From Methylovulum sp. (GTDB taxonomy: Bacteria > Pseudomonadota > Gammaproteobacteria > Methylococcales > Methylomonadaceae): 64,000 nt of DNA. The notes beneath the pieces were generated by a model. The model saw nothing but the letters and a program-made list of their open reading frames with translations, did no database searches and had not been told where the DNA came from. The position numbers were made by a program, and so were the translations under genes. The DNA is taken from the NCBI GenBank assembly GCA_028712695.1, contig JAQTQZ010000002.1:1-64000 (forward strand), read 5' to 3'. This document shows, piece after piece, positions 9,008-19,424 of the stretch; within the stretch, counting starts at the first letter, position 1; each line of letters begins with the position of its first letter.

Positions 9008-9778
9008 ATGGTGCCCGAACAAACATTAAATTTAACAGGCAAAGTTGCCTTGGTCAGCGGTGGGGCGGTCGGCATAGGGCGGGCGGTGGCGCTTACCTTA
9101 GGTAAAGCAGGCGCTACGGTAGGAATCAACTATTATTCCAGTAAAGCCGCTGCCGAAACGTTGTTGGTTGAACTGACGGCGTTGAATATCAAGGCGATAT
9201 TGTTGCCTGCCGACCTTACTGATGAAGCTGAAGCTAACGCGATGGTTGACAAGTTGGTTGCCGAAACCGGACGGCTGGACATTTTGGTCAATAACAGTGG
9301 CGGCTTGGTCAAACGCGCCAAGATTGAAGATTGCTTGCTCGCAGACTGGAATAAATCCCTCGATATTAACCTGACCAGTGCCTTTTTACTGACCAAACGT
9401 GCCATCCCGCATTTACGCGCCACCGCCAGTGGGCGCATTGTCAATATCCTGTCGCTGTCAGTGCAGACAGGTGGTGCGAATGGCGGTGGCGCTTATGCGG
9501 CGGCTAAAGGTGGGTTGATGGTGTTTACCCATACCTTGGCAAAAGAATTGGCACCGGCTGTGCGCACCAATTCGGTCATGCCCGGCACGGTGGAAACCCA
9601 GCACCACGAAATCCATTCCACGGCGGAGATGATGGAGAATTACCGCAAACAAACCCCGCTAGGCCGTAACACCTTTGCCGAGGAAGTCGCCAGTTCGGTG
9701 TTGTTTTTGGCCAGCGATATGTCGTCGCATATTAATGGCGCATTGATTGATATTAGCGGCGGGCGGTTTTTGCGTTAA
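9008..9778 (+). CDS. SDR-family oxidoreductase (FabG-like)
   Basis: A 256-residue classical short-chain dehydrogenase. The cofactor motif is SGGAVGIG near residue 17, the NNSGG motif follows, and the active-site serine, tyrosine and lysine are seen in SLSVQ and YAAAKGG. The C-terminal segment SHINGALIDISGGRF is typical of NAD(P)-dependent FabG-like enzymes. An AGAGGAA-like site precedes the ATG. Substrate cannot be read from the sequence; a role in fatty-acid synthesis is not implied because no fab genes are nearby. Confidence 0.8.
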   Translation: MVPEQTLNLTGKVALVSGGAVGIGRAVALTLGKAGATVGINYYSSKAAAETLLVELTALNIKAILLPADLTDEAEANAMVDKLVAETGRLDILVNNSGGLVKRAKIEDCLLADWNKSLDINLTSAFLLTKRAIPHLRATASGRIVNILSLSVQTGGANGGGAYAAAKGGLMVFTHTLAKELAPAVRTNSVMPGTVETQHHEIHSTAEMMENYRKQTPLGRNTFAEEVASSVLFLASDMSSHINGALIDISGGRFLR

Positions 9779-9829
9779 TCTGTTATCGCTGATGATGCGC
9801 TAACACAAGCGCGTCGCAGGGATTGCAGG

Positions 9830-10306
9830 CTAATCATTAGGCGTTGTTGAACGCCCCAAACCAAACGACTCTGCCAACATCAACCCAACCCCCACCGTAA
9901 TCGCGGAATCGGCGATATTGAATGCGGGCCAGTGCCATGTGCCGTAATAAACATCCAAAAAGTCAATTACATAGCCATAAGCTAGCCGGTCGATCAAATT
10001 GCCGATAGCACCGCCCAGCACCAGCGCCAATGACACCGCCATTAACTTCTCATGCTTTTGTAGCCGCGCCAGCCAGAAGGCGATGCCAATACTCATCACC
10101 AACGCCAGACCAGCAAAAAACCAGCGTTGCCAACCGCCCGCCTCACTTAAGAAACTGAATGCCGCGCCCGTGTTGTGCACATAAGTCAGGCTAAAGGATG
10201 GCATTAACTCTATGGACTGGTAAAGCTGCATCGTGCCGTCTATGTACAGTTTGCTGCCCTGATCCAGCACCAGGGTCAGCAACGATAACCACAACCATTT
10301 AAGCAT
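9830..10306 (-). CDS. lspA: Prolipoprotein signal peptidase
   Basis: LspA removes signal peptides from diacylated prolipoproteins at the inner membrane. The 158-residue protein has four hydrophobic segments. The two catalytic aspartates are in [10 protein letters not shown] and [11 protein letters not shown]. It overlaps the end of ileS by 8 bp, the standard ribF-ileS-lspA order. Several lipoproteins of this window (MlaA, DolP, the OMF) would be its substrates. Confidence 0.96.
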   Translation of the reverse strand: MLKWLWLSLLTLVLDQGSKLYIDGTMQLYQSIELMPSFSLTYVHNTGAAFSFLSEAGGWQRWFFAGLALVMSIGIAFWLARLQKHEKLMAVSLALVLGGAIGNLIDRLAYGYVIDFLDVYYGTWHWPAFNIADSAITVGVGLMLAESFGLGRSTTPND

Positions 10307-13124
10307 AACGTCTCACTTCCCCGTCACCTGCGACATTTTCCACACAACGCCCGCATAATTCAGGATGTTCGGAATCGCTGCCGATGTCACTGCGTTGGTG
10401 CCAGCAGCGCACGCATTTGTTATGTTCTGACGCGAGCACTTTTAATTTGACGCCGTTAATTTCAGTTGCCACGGCATCGTCCGGGCAGAATTGGTCTGAA
10501 ATGAGCGCCGCATCGGACGTGATAAAGATAAAATGCAATTCGCCCGCCAGTTGGTTTAGGGCGGCAAAATAATCGCTATCGCAATACAGTTCAATTTTAG
10601 CATTCAGCGATGCGCCTATATCGCCTTTGGCGCGGCTTTTTTCCAGTTCTTTGCCGACTTCTGTCCGTACCGCCATGACTGTTTGCCAAAACTCGCGGTT
10701 CAATGGCGAGTCCGCATCCAGCTTGGCCAGCCCTTGGTACCATGTTTCCAGAAACACGGATTCACTGCGTGCACCCGGTATGTATTGCCAGATTTCATCG
10801 GCGGTATAGCTGATGATCGGCGCCAGCCAGCGTGTCAAGGCTTCCAAAACGTGGTACATCGCCGTTTGTGCGGAACGCCGCGCCAAGCCGTCCGCTTTGG
10901 CGGTATATTGGCGGTCTTTGATGATGTCCAGATAAAAGCCGCCCAGATCAATCACGCAAAAATGATGCACTTTTTGATAAATGGCCTGGAATTGGTACGT
11001 GTCGTAAGCGGCTTTGACCTCTTCCTGCAACAAGTAAGCCCGGTCGATTATCCAGCGGTCTAACGCCAATAAATCTTGGTCAGGTACTTTGTGCAGGGCA
11101 GGGTCAAAATCATTCAAATTGGACAATAGGAAGCGGGCGGTGTTTCTAAGGCGTCGGTAGCCGTCAGATGTGCGTTCAAGAATCTCATCCGACACGCGCA
11201 TTTCACCGCGATAATCGGTGGCGGCAACCCACAGGCGCAGCACATCCGCACCCAGATTTTTCATGACCGATTGCGGCGGGATGACGTTGCCCTTGGACTT
11301 GGACATTTTTTCGCCCTTGGCATCGACGGTAAAACCGTGTGTCAATACGGCTTTATACGGCGCTATCGCATTCATTGCGACTGACGAGAGCAATGACGAT
11401 TGGAACCAGCCACGGTGCTGGTCGGAGCCTTCCAGATACAAATCCGCCGGAAAATGCAGGCCTTCACGGCGTTCCAACACGGCGGCATGGGTCACACCGG
11501 AATCAAACCAGACATCCAGCGTGTCAGTTGTTTTGTCGTAGTCAGCCGCCCCGTCACCCAAAAAGTCTTCAGTTTTAAGCGCAAACCATGCCTCTATGCC
11601 TTGCTGTTCGATACGCAGGGCGATTTGTTCAATCAATTCAGCGGTGTGCGGGTGCAGTTCGCCGGTTTCTTTATGGACAAACAAGGTGATTGGTACGCCC
11701 CATGTGCGTTGCCTGGAAATGCACCAGTCAGGACGGCCAACAATCATGCTTTCGATACGCGCCTGGCCCCAATCGGGAATCCAGTCCACGCGCTTGATTT
11801 CATTCAGCGCCTGAGTGCGCAGGTTGTTTTTGTCCATCGCAATAAACCACTGCGGCGTGGCGCGGAAAATGATTGGCGTATGGTGCCGCCAGCAATGCGG
11901 ATAACTGTGCAGCAGGGCATGGTGATGTAACAGTTTGCCTTTTTCTGTCAGCACGTCGATGACATGCGTGTTCGCGTTGAAGACGTGCTCACCGGCGAAC
12001 AATTCCGTGCCAGGCAGAAATACACCGTCGCTGCCGACTGGGTTATCGATGGGCAAACCGTATTTGCGGCCCACGATATAGTCGTCCTGACCGTGTCCTG
12101 GTGCCGTGTGCACCGCGCCGGTACCGGCCTCAACCGTGACATGGTCGCCCAGCACAATCGGCACTTGCCGGTCATAAAATGGATGCTGCAATAATTGGTG
12201 TTCCCACGCCGCGCCTTTGCAGTAACCGACGACATGGTGGTTTTGGATGTCATAGCGCAACATCGCGTCTTTCAACAAGTCTTCGGCAACCACCAAGCGC
12301 TCGTGTACGCCGTCTTTTTCACATTGCACGACGGCATATTCAATGTCGGCGTTCAGCGCGACGCCTTGGTTGGCGGGTAACGTCCACGGCGTTGTCGTCC
12401 AGATGACCACCGACAAAGAACCTAGCCCTTCATGTTCCGGCGCATGATGGCAACAGGCCATGAAGCCTGCTTCGTCAACCACTTGAAAGCGCACGTCAAT
12501 TGCCGGCGAGTGTTTGTCCTCATATTCCACTTCCGCTTCCGCCAAGGCCGAGCCGCAATCGGTACACCAATGCACCGGTTTGGCGCCTTTGCTGATATGG
12601 TCGTTTTGCACGATTTTGCCTAGCGCCCGCACAATGTCGGCTTCAAACGCATAGTCCATCGTCAAATAAGGCCGCTCCCAATCGCCAAACACGCCCAAAC
12701 GGACAAACGCCTCTTTTTGCAGACTGACCTGTTTTGCGGCATAGTCGCGGCAAGCCTTACGGAAATCGGCAGGCGACACTTTGACGCCCGCTTTGCCGAC
12801 TTTTTTCTCGACTTGCAATTCAATCGGCAGGCCGTGGCAATCCCAGCCAGGCACGTAAGGCGCATCGAAACCGCTTAGAGTCTTGGCTTTGATGATAAAG
12901 TCTTTTAGCACCTTGTTGACGGCATGGCCGATATGGATTTCGCCGTTGGCATACGGCGGGCCGTCATGCAGGACAAAAATATGCCGTCCGGCGCAGTTTT
13001 CGCGGATTTTTTTGTACAAGTCCGCTTGCTGCCATTTTTTTAATCGTTCAGGTTCACGCTGCGCCAGGTTGCCTTTCATCGGGAACGCAGTGTTCGGTAA
13101 GTTCAGGGTTTTTTTATAATCCAT
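10299..13124 (-). CDS. ileS: Isoleucyl-tRNA synthetase
   Basis: IleRS charges tRNA-Ile. The protein has 941 residues. The class Ia signatures are [11 protein letters not shown] (HIGH box) near residue 64 and [10 protein letters not shown] (KMSKS) in the second half. The C-terminal zinc module is visible as CVRCWHQR and CGRCVENV. It lies downstream of ribF and overlaps lspA. Many plus-strand frames inside this gene are shadows. Confidence 0.97.
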   Translation of the reverse strand: MDYKKTLNLPNTAFPMKGNLAQREPERLKKWQQADLYKKIRENCAGRHIFVLHDGPPYANGEIHIGHAVNKVLKDFIIKAKTLSGFDAPYVPGWDCHGLPIELQVEKKVGKAGVKVSPADFRKACRDYAAKQVSLQKEAFVRLGVFGDWERPYLTMDYAFEADIVRALGKIVQNDHISKGAKPVHWCTDCGSALAEAEVEYEDKHSPAIDVRFQVVDEAGFMACCHHAPEHEGLGSLSVVIWTTTPWTLPANQGVALNADIEYAVVQCEKDGVHERLVVAEDLLKDAMLRYDIQNHHVVGYCKGAAWEHQLLQHPFYDRQVPIVLGDHVTVEAGTGAVHTAPGHGQDDYIVGRKYGLPIDNPVGSDGVFLPGTELFAGEHVFNANTHVIDVLTEKGKLLHHHALLHSYPHCWRHHTPIIFRATPQWFIAMDKNNLRTQALNEIKRVDWIPDWGQARIESMIVGRPDWCISRQRTWGVPITLFVHKETGELHPHTAELIEQIALRIEQQGIEAWFALKTEDFLGDGAADYDKTTDTLDVWFDSGVTHAAVLERREGLHFPADLYLEGSDQHRGWFQSSLLSSVAMNAIAPYKAVLTHGFTVDAKGEKMSKSKGNVIPPQSVMKNLGADVLRLWVAATDYRGEMRVSDEILERTSDGYRRLRNTARFLLSNLNDFDPALHKVPDQDLLALDRWIIDRAYLLQEEVKAAYDTYQFQAIYQKVHHFCVIDLGGFYLDIIKDRQYTAKADGLARRSAQTAMYHVLEALTRWLAPIISYTADEIWQYIPGARSESVFLETWYQGLAKLDADSPLNREFWQTVMAVRTEVGKELEKSRAKGDIGASLNAKIELYCDSDYFAALNQLAGELHFIFITSDAALISDQFCPDDAVATEINGVKLKVLASEHNKCVRCWHQRSDIGSDSEHPELCGRCVENVAGDGEVRRYA

Positions 13125-13150
13125 TGTTATAAGCTCTTGTCTTAAATTTT

Positions 13151-14149
13151 TTAATCAACCGCATGTTTTGCGATGGGGGTATTAGTTTTATAAAGCGTTC
13201 TTTTGATGGGCGTCTTGTTATGTTCCGCAAAAATAGCCTTGGCCTCCGCCACATCCAGCACGATTTGCGCCTTAAGGTCGTCCAGCGAATTAAACCGCAG
13301 CTCATCCCTGATTTTTTGCTTGAAATGCACTTCGACGTAACGGCCGTAGATTTCCTTATCAAAATTAAACAAATGGGCTTCCAATATCACTTTGGAACCG
13401 CCATCAACGGTAGGCCGCGTGCCGACATTGGCAACACCTTCAAATTCCAGATCATCAATGCCGGTCAAGGTGACGGCAAAGACGCCATTGACCGGTGCAT
13501 TTTTTCTGAACATTTTAATATTGGCGGTCGGAAAACCAATCGTCCGCCCCCGTTTGTCGCCATGTGCCACCCGTCCACATACCGAATAGCCATGCCCCAA
13601 CAAGCGTTCGGCTTGGATCAGGTCGCCTGCGCCTAGCGCATCCCTAATTAGCGTGCTGCTGACCCGAAGCCCGGCCGATTGGAATGAGCCGGTGTCTTCA
13701 ATTTGGAAACCGTGCCGGTCACCTTTGGCTTTAAGCAAGGCGAAATTGCCGCGTCTCGCCTTGCCAAAATGAAAATCGTCACCGATCACCAGATGCTTGA
13801 CGTTGAGTTTCTTGATCAGAATCTCATCAATAAATTGTTCCGCTTCATAGTTGGCGAAATGCCGGTTAAAACGGACTATTAGCAGGTTATCGATCGGTAA
13901 TGAATTAAATTCAAGCACTTTTTCACGCAGGCGCATCAAGCGCGGCGGTTCATTGTCTTTGAGGAAATATTCCAGCGGTTGTGGCTCGAAAATCATCACG
14001 ACAACCGGCAAACCCAACGCTTTGCCGCGCTCAGCCAGTTTTTTTATCACCACCCTATGACCTAAATGTAAGCCGTCAAAATTGCCGATTGTCAGTACGC
14101 AACCGTTTTTGAAGGTTTCTAAATGGGTGAGTCCTCTAATTACGCGCAT
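13151..14149 (-). CDS. ribF: Bifunctional riboflavin kinase/FAD synthetase
   Basis: RibF makes FMN and FAD from riboflavin. The N-terminal adenylyltransferase domain begins [12 protein letters not shown], followed by FEPQPLEYF. The C-terminal kinase domain has [16 protein letters not shown]. The length of 332 residues is normal. It precedes ileS by 26 bp; murJ, often upstream, is not here. Confidence 0.96.
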   Translation of the reverse strand: MRVIRGLTHLETFKNGCVLTIGNFDGLHLGHRVVIKKLAERGKALGLPVVVMIFEPQPLEYFLKDNEPPRLMRLREKVLEFNSLPIDNLLIVRFNRHFANYEAEQFIDEILIKKLNVKHLVIGDDFHFGKARRGNFALLKAKGDRHGFQIEDTGSFQSAGLRVSSTLIRDALGAGDLIQAERLLGHGYSVCGRVAHGDKRGRTIGFPTANIKMFRKNAPVNGVFAVTLTGIDDLEFEGVANVGTRPTVDGGSKVILEAHLFNFDKEIYGRYVEVHFKQKIRDELRFNSLDDLKAQIVLDVAEAKAIFAEHNKTPIKRTLYKTNTPIAKHAVD

Positions 14150-14159
14150 CGTTGTCTAA

Positions 14160-15590
14160 TCAAATTAATGGCAACATCTTGTCGGGATTGAGGATGCCGT
14201 TAGGATCAAACTGGCGTTTGATGTTGCGCATCAGTTCCAGCGAGTTGGCATCCAGTTCGCGGTCGACAAAATCGCGTTTCTCAAGACCGACGCCATGTTC
14301 GCCAGAGAGCGTGCCGTTAAGTTTTAGCACGAGGGAAAAAATCTCATCCAGACAATGGTGGGCTTTACTGCTTTGTTCGGGGACATCAGGATCGAGCAAC
14401 AGGTTGACGTGGATGTTGCCGTTGCCGGCGTGACCAAAATTTATAATGGGTAACTGGTATTTGTTTGACAGCTTGTCCAGCCCCTCGATTAGCGCGGGTA
14501 TTTCAGTGACAGGGACAACGACATCTTCATTGATTTTTTTTGGGGCAACCTTGCGTAACGCGGGCGACAAGGCTTTGCGGGTCTGCCACAAATCAGCCAC
14601 TTCTTGCTTGGTTTGGGCGACGCGGATGTCCAACAGCCCCGCATTTTTGGCGTTGGCGGCGACTTTTTCGGCGGCGGCGTCCAGCCCTTCTGTTGCCCCG
14701 TCCACTTCAATCATCAATAATGCGCCTGCTTGTTCAGGCAGGTCGCAGTTGGAATAGTGCCGGATCATGTTGATGGCGTTGCCGTCAATAAACTCCAGCG
14801 CGCACGGGACGATGGGTTGGGCCATGATGGCGGAAACGGCCTGTGCGGCATCAAATACTGTTTGGTAAATGGCCCTGAGGGTTTTGGTGGCTTCCGGCAG
14901 CGGGGTCAATTTTAACGTGGCTTCGGTGATGATCGCCAAGGTGCCTTCCGAGCCGATGATGAGGCGGGTCAGGTCATAGCCGACCACGCCTTTACTGGTG
15001 CGGACGCCGACGCGAAGCTCCTTGCCTGCACCCGTGACCGCCCGTAAACCTAAGGTGTTTTCGCGGGGTGTGCCATATTTTACCGCTTTGGGGCCTGCCG
15101 AGTTGTAGGCCAGATTGCCGCCGACGCTACAGAAGGCCGCACTGGTAGGGTCAGGCGGCCAGAAAAAGCCGTGTTGTTTGACGATGTCTTGGACTTCTTG
15201 GTTGGTCATTCCGGGTTCGACAATGATATAGCGGTTGTCGGGCGAAAATTCGACCAGCCGGTTCATGCGTTCCAGTGACATGACCAGGCCGCCCTTTAGC
15301 GGCACGGTGGCCCCGGTGGTGCCGGTGCCCCGGCCACGGACGGTCAGGGCGACTTGGAACTGATTGCAGGCTAGGACTACGCTGACGACTTGGTCGTGGG
15401 TGGTGGGAAAAACCACCACTTGCGGCAAGCTATGGCGGCGGCTGTTGTCATAGCCGTAAACCCAGCAATCTTCAGGTGCCGTGAGTATTTCAGGCGCGGC
15501 AAAAATGGTTGCCAGCAACGCTAAAAATTCGGTGGGTAAGGGGGCTGTATTAGTCAAGATATTCGAAAACGGTAATGATTTTTTTGACAT
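14160..15590 (-). CDS. FAD-binding oxidase, GlcD/D-lactate dehydrogenase type
   Basis: A flavoprotein of the PCMH/VAO class that oxidises a 2-hydroxy acid, probably D-lactate or glycolate. The FAD-binding region includes RGRGTGTTGATVPLKGG and the C-terminal domain has FGHAGNGNIHVNLL and LSGEHGVGLEKR. No GlcE or GlcF partners are adjacent. The start is uncertain: ATG at 15590 is chosen; a TTG at 15557 would fit the family N-terminus better and overlap dolP by only 8 bp, while ATG 15611 is also in frame. None has a good ribosome binding site. Confidence 0.85.
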   Translation of the reverse strand: MSKKSLPFSNILTNTAPLPTEFLALLATIFAAPEILTAPEDCWVYGYDNSRRHSLPQVVVFPTTHDQVVSVVLACNQFQVALTVRGRGTGTTGATVPLKGGLVMSLERMNRLVEFSPDNRYIIVEPGMTNQEVQDIVKQHGFFWPPDPTSAAFCSVGGNLAYNSAGPKAVKYGTPRENTLGLRAVTGAGKELRVGVRTSKGVVGYDLTRLIIGSEGTLAIITEATLKLTPLPEATKTLRAIYQTVFDAAQAVSAIMAQPIVPCALEFIDGNAINMIRHYSNCDLPEQAGALLMIEVDGATEGLDAAAEKVAANAKNAGLLDIRVAQTKQEVADLWQTRKALSPALRKVAPKKINEDVVVPVTEIPALIEGLDKLSNKYQLPIINFGHAGNGNIHVNLLLDPDVPEQSSKAHHCLDEIFSLVLKLNGTLSGEHGVGLEKRDFVDRELDANSLELMRNIKRQFDPNGILNPDKMLPLI

Positions 15591-16122
15591 CAGGCTGGTG
15601 TCTGACCACATTGACAACGAGCGAGCCTTCTTCTCTGTGGACTAAGCCCATCAGGTAAACGACGGCGTTTTCGGTGACCACTTTGACTTGGGATGAGTCA
15701 AAATTTGGCAAGGTGCGGATTTGCGTCAGCACAGCGGTTATGTTCCGGGTCATTTGTACGTCTTTTGCACGGTTATGCACATCACTGGGGTAGGCAATGG
15801 CAATGTTGTTGTTGACCCGGTTGACATTATCAATAACTCGGATGAGTGTGATGATTTTATTTCGAAGTTCCGGCGTCGCCGCTTCGCCAGTGACCAGTAC
15901 CGCGCCATTGTAAACATTGGCGTTGACATGCGTTTGTGTCTGTAAAGCGTCATCGTCATTCAGGTCTTCGTAAATTTCCGCCTCAATGTCCCTATCGTTG
16001 GCGACGGCATCGGCACTACGGCGCTCATATAACGAGACCGGTTCAAAATTTTGGTGGCCGGATTGCGGTGTGCCGCAAGCGGTCAGCAACAGGGTTAGTA
16101 GGGGCAATAAGGGGTTTTTCAT
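15550..16122 (-). CDS. dolP: BON-domain outer-membrane lipoprotein DolP
   Basis: The N-terminus MKNPLLPLLTLLLTACG is a lipoprotein signal with its cysteine at residue 16. Two BON domains follow, about 40-115 and 118-190. E. coli DolP (YraP) supports outer-membrane integrity at the septum. Position next to diaA and yraN matches the E. coli gene order. It ends in overlap with the start region of the GlcD-type gene. Confidence 0.85.
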   Translation of the reverse strand: MKNPLLPLLTLLLTACGTPQSGHQNFEPVSLYERRSADAVANDRDIEAEIYEDLNDDDALQTQTHVNANVYNGAVLVTGEAATPELRNKIITLIRVIDNVNRVNNNIAIAYPSDVHNRAKDVQMTRNITAVLTQIRTLPNFDSSQVKVVTENAVVYLMGLVHREEGSLVVNVVRHQPDVKKIITVFEYLD

Positions 16123-16125
16123 GGG

Positions 16126-16713
16126 TTAGCCACCGAATAATTGCTGATCAATCAAGTCGCAGAAACAATGGGTGATCAGGATATGGGTTTCCTGAATACG
16201 GGCGCCAGAATTTGATGGGACGCGGATTTCTATATCGGTTTCGCGCAGTAACGGTGCAATCATGCCGCCATCGTTGCCGGTCAGGGCAATCACTGAAATG
16301 TCCTTGTCATGCGCGGTGGTGATGGTTTTGGCAATATTGGCCGAGTGCAGGCCGTCGCTATAGGCCACGACAATGTCGCCACTTTGGCCTAAGGCCCTAA
16401 GTTGTTTGGCAAACACTTCATCAAAATGGTATTCGTTGGCAATCGCCGTTAGGGTTGCGACATCGGTGCATAAGGAGATGGCCGGTAATGACGGGCGGTC
16501 GCGCTCAAATTGATTGAGCATCGCCGATGATAGCAATTGTGCGCTAGTTGCCGAACGCCCGTTGCCGCAAGTTAGTATTTTCTTGTCATTCAACAGGCAA
16601 TTGACCAGCCGCTGGGCGGCATATTCGATCAGTTCGCAAAGGTTCGCCAGCGCATCCTGTTGGGTCTGGATGCTGTCGGTAAAATGGTTAATGATACTGT
16701 CTTGTAAACTCAT
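16126..16713 (-). CDS. diaA: SIS-domain protein DiaA
   Basis: A 195-residue phosphosugar-isomerase-fold protein. The sequence follows E. coli DiaA closely (SIQTQ, CGNGRSATSAQ, ERPSLPAISL, TAIANEYHFDEVFAKQ, ALTGNDGG, RIQETH). DiaA binds DnaA and helps the timing of replication initiation. The related GmhA acts in heptose synthesis; DiaA is preferred because of similarity and the dolP-diaA-yraN context. It lies 3 bp upstream of dolP. Confidence 0.85.
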   Translation of the reverse strand: MSLQDSIINHFTDSIQTQQDALANLCELIEYAAQRLVNCLLNDKKILTCGNGRSATSAQLLSSAMLNQFERDRPSLPAISLCTDVATLTAIANEYHFDEVFAKQLRALGQSGDIVVAYSDGLHSANIAKTITTAHDKDISVIALTGNDGGMIAPLLRETDIEIRVPSNSGARIQETHILITHCFCDLIDQQLFGG

Positions 16714-16728
16714 GGCGTGATTATAGGT

Positions 16729-17094
16729 TTAAAAAGCGTTTTTTATCCAGTTTATGCTGCCATTGCCGGACATGGCAATCACATCAAAGCGTATTGGCCA
16801 ATCGGTTTTCTGGGCGGCTAAATAAAACTGCGTTGCGGCTATTATACGCGATTGTTTGGCAGGCGTGATGCTCTCAGCGGCACTGCCGTACCGGTCGGTT
16901 TTACGGAATCTGACCTCGACAATAACCAAGGTTTGCTTATCGGTCATGATTAAGTCCAGCTCGCCTTGTTTACAGCGAAAATTGCGGCTAACCGATTTTA
17001 AGCCCTGTTTAATGAGGAAGTTGTGCGCCTGCTGTTCGGCACTCTCACCGCGTAGCAGATGCGCGGCTTTGGCTTTTATATCAATGAATGGCAT
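16729..17094 (-). CDS. yraN: YraN family protein (UPF0102)
   Basis: A small nuclease-fold protein of the UPF0102 family, function not settled. Motifs GESAEQQAHNFLIKQGLK, NFRCKQGELDLIM and LVIVEVRFRK contain the conserved E, D and E-V-K residues of a PD-(D/E)XK core. ATG at 17094 gives 121 residues; a TTG at 17109 would add five. It precedes diaA and is divergent from rsmI. Confidence 0.88.
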   Translation of the reverse strand: MPFIDIKAKAAHLLRGESAEQQAHNFLIKQGLKSVSRNFRCKQGELDLIMTDKQTLVIVEVRFRKTDRYGSAAESITPAKQSRIIAATQFYLAAQKTDWPIRFDVIAMSGNGSINWIKNAF

Positions 17095-17219
17095 AGGGCT
17101 GTTATCCAAAAAGCAGTGCCGGCCTTGGGTGCTGTTATAATTTCCAACCAGCCCAAACCGGCATGGTATAGAAAAACAGCGGCTTATGGCAGCACCTTTA
17201 TGTTAGCGGAGAATCTTAA

Positions 17220-18080
17220 ATGTCAACGATAGACGGTAAATTATACGTTGTTGCCACACCCATCGGTAATTTGGCCGATATGAGTTTTAGGGCGGTTGAG
17301 ACCTTAAAACAAGTTGATTTGATTGCCGCAGAAGACACCCGCCACGTCAAAATGCTATTGCAGCATTATGGCATTACTAACCGGCTAGTGTCATTGCATC
17401 AACATAATGAAGACAAGGCGGCACTGGCGTTGCTGGAGAAATTGCGGGCAGGGCAGTCTATTGCGTTGGTTTCGGATGCCGGTACACCGCTGTTAAGTGA
17501 TCCCGGGATGCCGTTGGTCAAGTTGATTAAGGATGCCGGATTGGATGTGGTGCCTGTGCCCGGTGCCTGCGCGTTGATTGCAGCGTTATCAGCAGCAGGG
17601 TTGCCGGTCAGCAAGTTTACTTTTGAGGGTTTTACGCCCCGTACTTCATCGGCGCGTAAAGCATTTTTTGCTGAGAAGGTGGCAAGCCCCATCACCTGGG
17701 TGTTTTATGAATCCAGCCACCGTATTCTGGCGTCATTACAGGATATGGCCGAGATTGTGCCGCTGGACCGTGAGATTGTCATCGCCCGTGAACTGACCAA
17801 GTTGCATGAAACTATCGTCAAAACCAGTTTGGCCGATGCGCTGGAGCGGGTCACGCACGATGACAATATGAGGAAAGGTGAGTTTGTGGTGATTGTTGAC
17901 GGCGCGCAGATAGATAAAAAAGAGCAGTCCATAAGTGCTGAGCACGAAAAGATACTCAGCATCTTGTTAAAGGAATGTTCGATTAAAAGTGCCGTAGCCA
18001 TGGCGGCAGAGATTACCGGAGCGCGGAAAAAATTACTGTACCAGGCGGCATTGGCGATGGAAAGTGCAAAAAATATTTAG
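17220..18080 (+). CDS. rsmI: 16S rRNA (cytidine1402-2'-O)-methyltransferase
   Basis: RsmI methylates the ribose of C1402 in 16S rRNA using SAM. The 286-residue protein has the tetrapyrrole-methylase fold: LYVVATPIGNLADM at the start, AEDTRH, and DAGTPLLSDPGMPLV. A GGAGA site precedes the ATG. It is transcribed away from yraN across a 125-bp gap. lpoA, which sits between rsmI and yraN in many relatives, is absent. Confidence 0.95.
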   Translation: MSTIDGKLYVVATPIGNLADMSFRAVETLKQVDLIAAEDTRHVKMLLQHYGITNRLVSLHQHNEDKAALALLEKLRAGQSIALVSDAGTPLLSDPGMPLVKLIKDAGLDVVPVPGACALIAALSAAGLPVSKFTFEGFTPRTSSARKAFFAEKVASPITWVFYESSHRILASLQDMAEIVPLDREIVIARELTKLHETIVKTSLADALERVTHDDNMRKGEFVVIVDGAQIDKKEQSISAEHEKILSILLKECSIKSAVAMAAEITGARKKLLYQAALAMESAKNI

Positions 18081-18139
18081 GGTTTATCCAATACGGACTG
18101 CTAGCCGCCACTACAAATTTCAGGGTTCAGTTTTTACCA

Positions 18140-19378
18140 TCAACCCGTTATTTTCACCCGTGCAAATTTGCGTTTGCCGACTTGATAAACCTGCTCGGTG
18201 TTTGCCGCAATTTCCAGTTTGCTGTCGGTTATTTTTTCGCCGTCAATTTTTACTGCCCCTTGGTTAATCATGCGGATAGCTTCTGATGTGCTGCCGGTCA
18301 GGCCAGCGTCCTTCAGCAGTTTGGCTATGCCGTAGCCATCCCCTTCAACGGCCAATTCAATTTCAGGCATGTCCTCAGGCATCGCGCCGCGTTGGAATCG
18401 CGCCTCAAAACTTTCCAATGCCTTGACCGCCGCCTCGGCATTATGGAAACGTTCGATAATTTCCTGAGCCAGCTTGACTTTGTAATTGCGCGGATTGGCG
18501 CCTTGCCCACATTCCTGCTGCCAAGCTGTGATCTCCGTCATCGGACGGAAGCTTAGCAATTCAAAATAGCGCCACATCAAGTCATCAGAAATCGACATCA
18601 GCTTGCCGAACATGTCATCGGCGGAGTCGGCTATGCCAATATAGTTATTGAGCGACTTGGACATTTTTTGCACGCCGTCCAACCCTTCCAAAATGGGCAT
18701 GGTCATGACGACTTGCGGTTTTTGTCCGTAGACTTCCTGTAATTGCCGACCGACTAACAAGTTAAATTTTTGGTCTGTGCCGCCTAATTCAACATCGGCT
18801 TTCATGACCACAGAATCATAACCTTGAATCAACGGGTATAAGAATTCGTGTATGGCAATCGACTGGCTGTTTTTAAAACGTTTGCTGAAGTCGTCGCGCT
18901 CAAGCATTCTGGCAACGGTGTGTTTGGCGGCCAGTTGGATGAAATCCGCTGGCGACATGGCATTCATCCAAGTCGAGTTGAACATCACCTGGGTTTTAGC
19001 AGGGTCTAGGATCTTGAAAACCTGGGCTTGATAGGTTTCTGCATTGGCGATCACTTCATCGCGGGTCAATGGCTTGCGTGTCACATTTTTGCCGGTAGGA
19101 TCACCGATCATGCCGGTAAAGTCGCCAATTAAAAACAGGATTTCGTGGCCCGCATCCTGAAATTGTTTCAGCTTATTGATGAGCACGGTATGGCCCAGAT
19201 GCAAATCGGGCGCCGTCGGGTCAAAGCCTGCCTTAATCCGTAACGGCCTGTTTTCCGACAGTTTTTTGATTAGTTCCTGCTCAACTAAAACCTCGTCCGT
19301 CCCCCTTAAAAGGGTGGCTAATACATCATCCTGCACTGTTTTCTCCACATCGGTGTACTTAAAAATCGGTGTCGGCAT
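18140..19378 (-). CDS. tyrS: Tyrosyl-tRNA synthetase
   Basis: TyrRS charges tRNA-Tyr. The 412-residue protein has the class Ic signatures [12 protein letters not shown] and [11 protein letters not shown] and a C-terminal S4 RNA-binding domain (about 350-410). It is convergent with rsmI with a 59-bp gap that shows no terminator. Confidence 0.96.
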   Translation of the reverse strand: MPTPIFKYTDVEKTVQDDVLATLLRGTDEVLVEQELIKKLSENRPLRIKAGFDPTAPDLHLGHTVLINKLKQFQDAGHEILFLIGDFTGMIGDPTGKNVTRKPLTRDEVIANAETYQAQVFKILDPAKTQVMFNSTWMNAMSPADFIQLAAKHTVARMLERDDFSKRFKNSQSIAIHEFLYPLIQGYDSVVMKADVELGGTDQKFNLLVGRQLQEVYGQKPQVVMTMPILEGLDGVQKMSKSLNNYIGIADSADDMFGKLMSISDDLMWRYFELLSFRPMTEITAWQQECGQGANPRNYKVKLAQEIIERFHNAEAAVKALESFEARFQRGAMPEDMPEIELAVEGDGYGIAKLLKDAGLTGSTSEAIRMINQGAVKIDGEKITDSKLEIAANTEQVYQVGKRKFARVKITG

Positions 19379-19424
19379 TATAGATTAACAGGGGAGGTGT
19401 CGGATAAAATTTTCCGCGTGTGTG

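Noticed and set aside
11218-12406. Several plus-strand frames inside ileS
   Set aside because: They are shadows of ileS without family similarity or ribosome binding sites.
18081-18139. Possible RNase P RNA after rsmI, as in Pseudomonas
   Set aside because: Only about 59 bases separate rsmI from tyrS, too few for rnpB.
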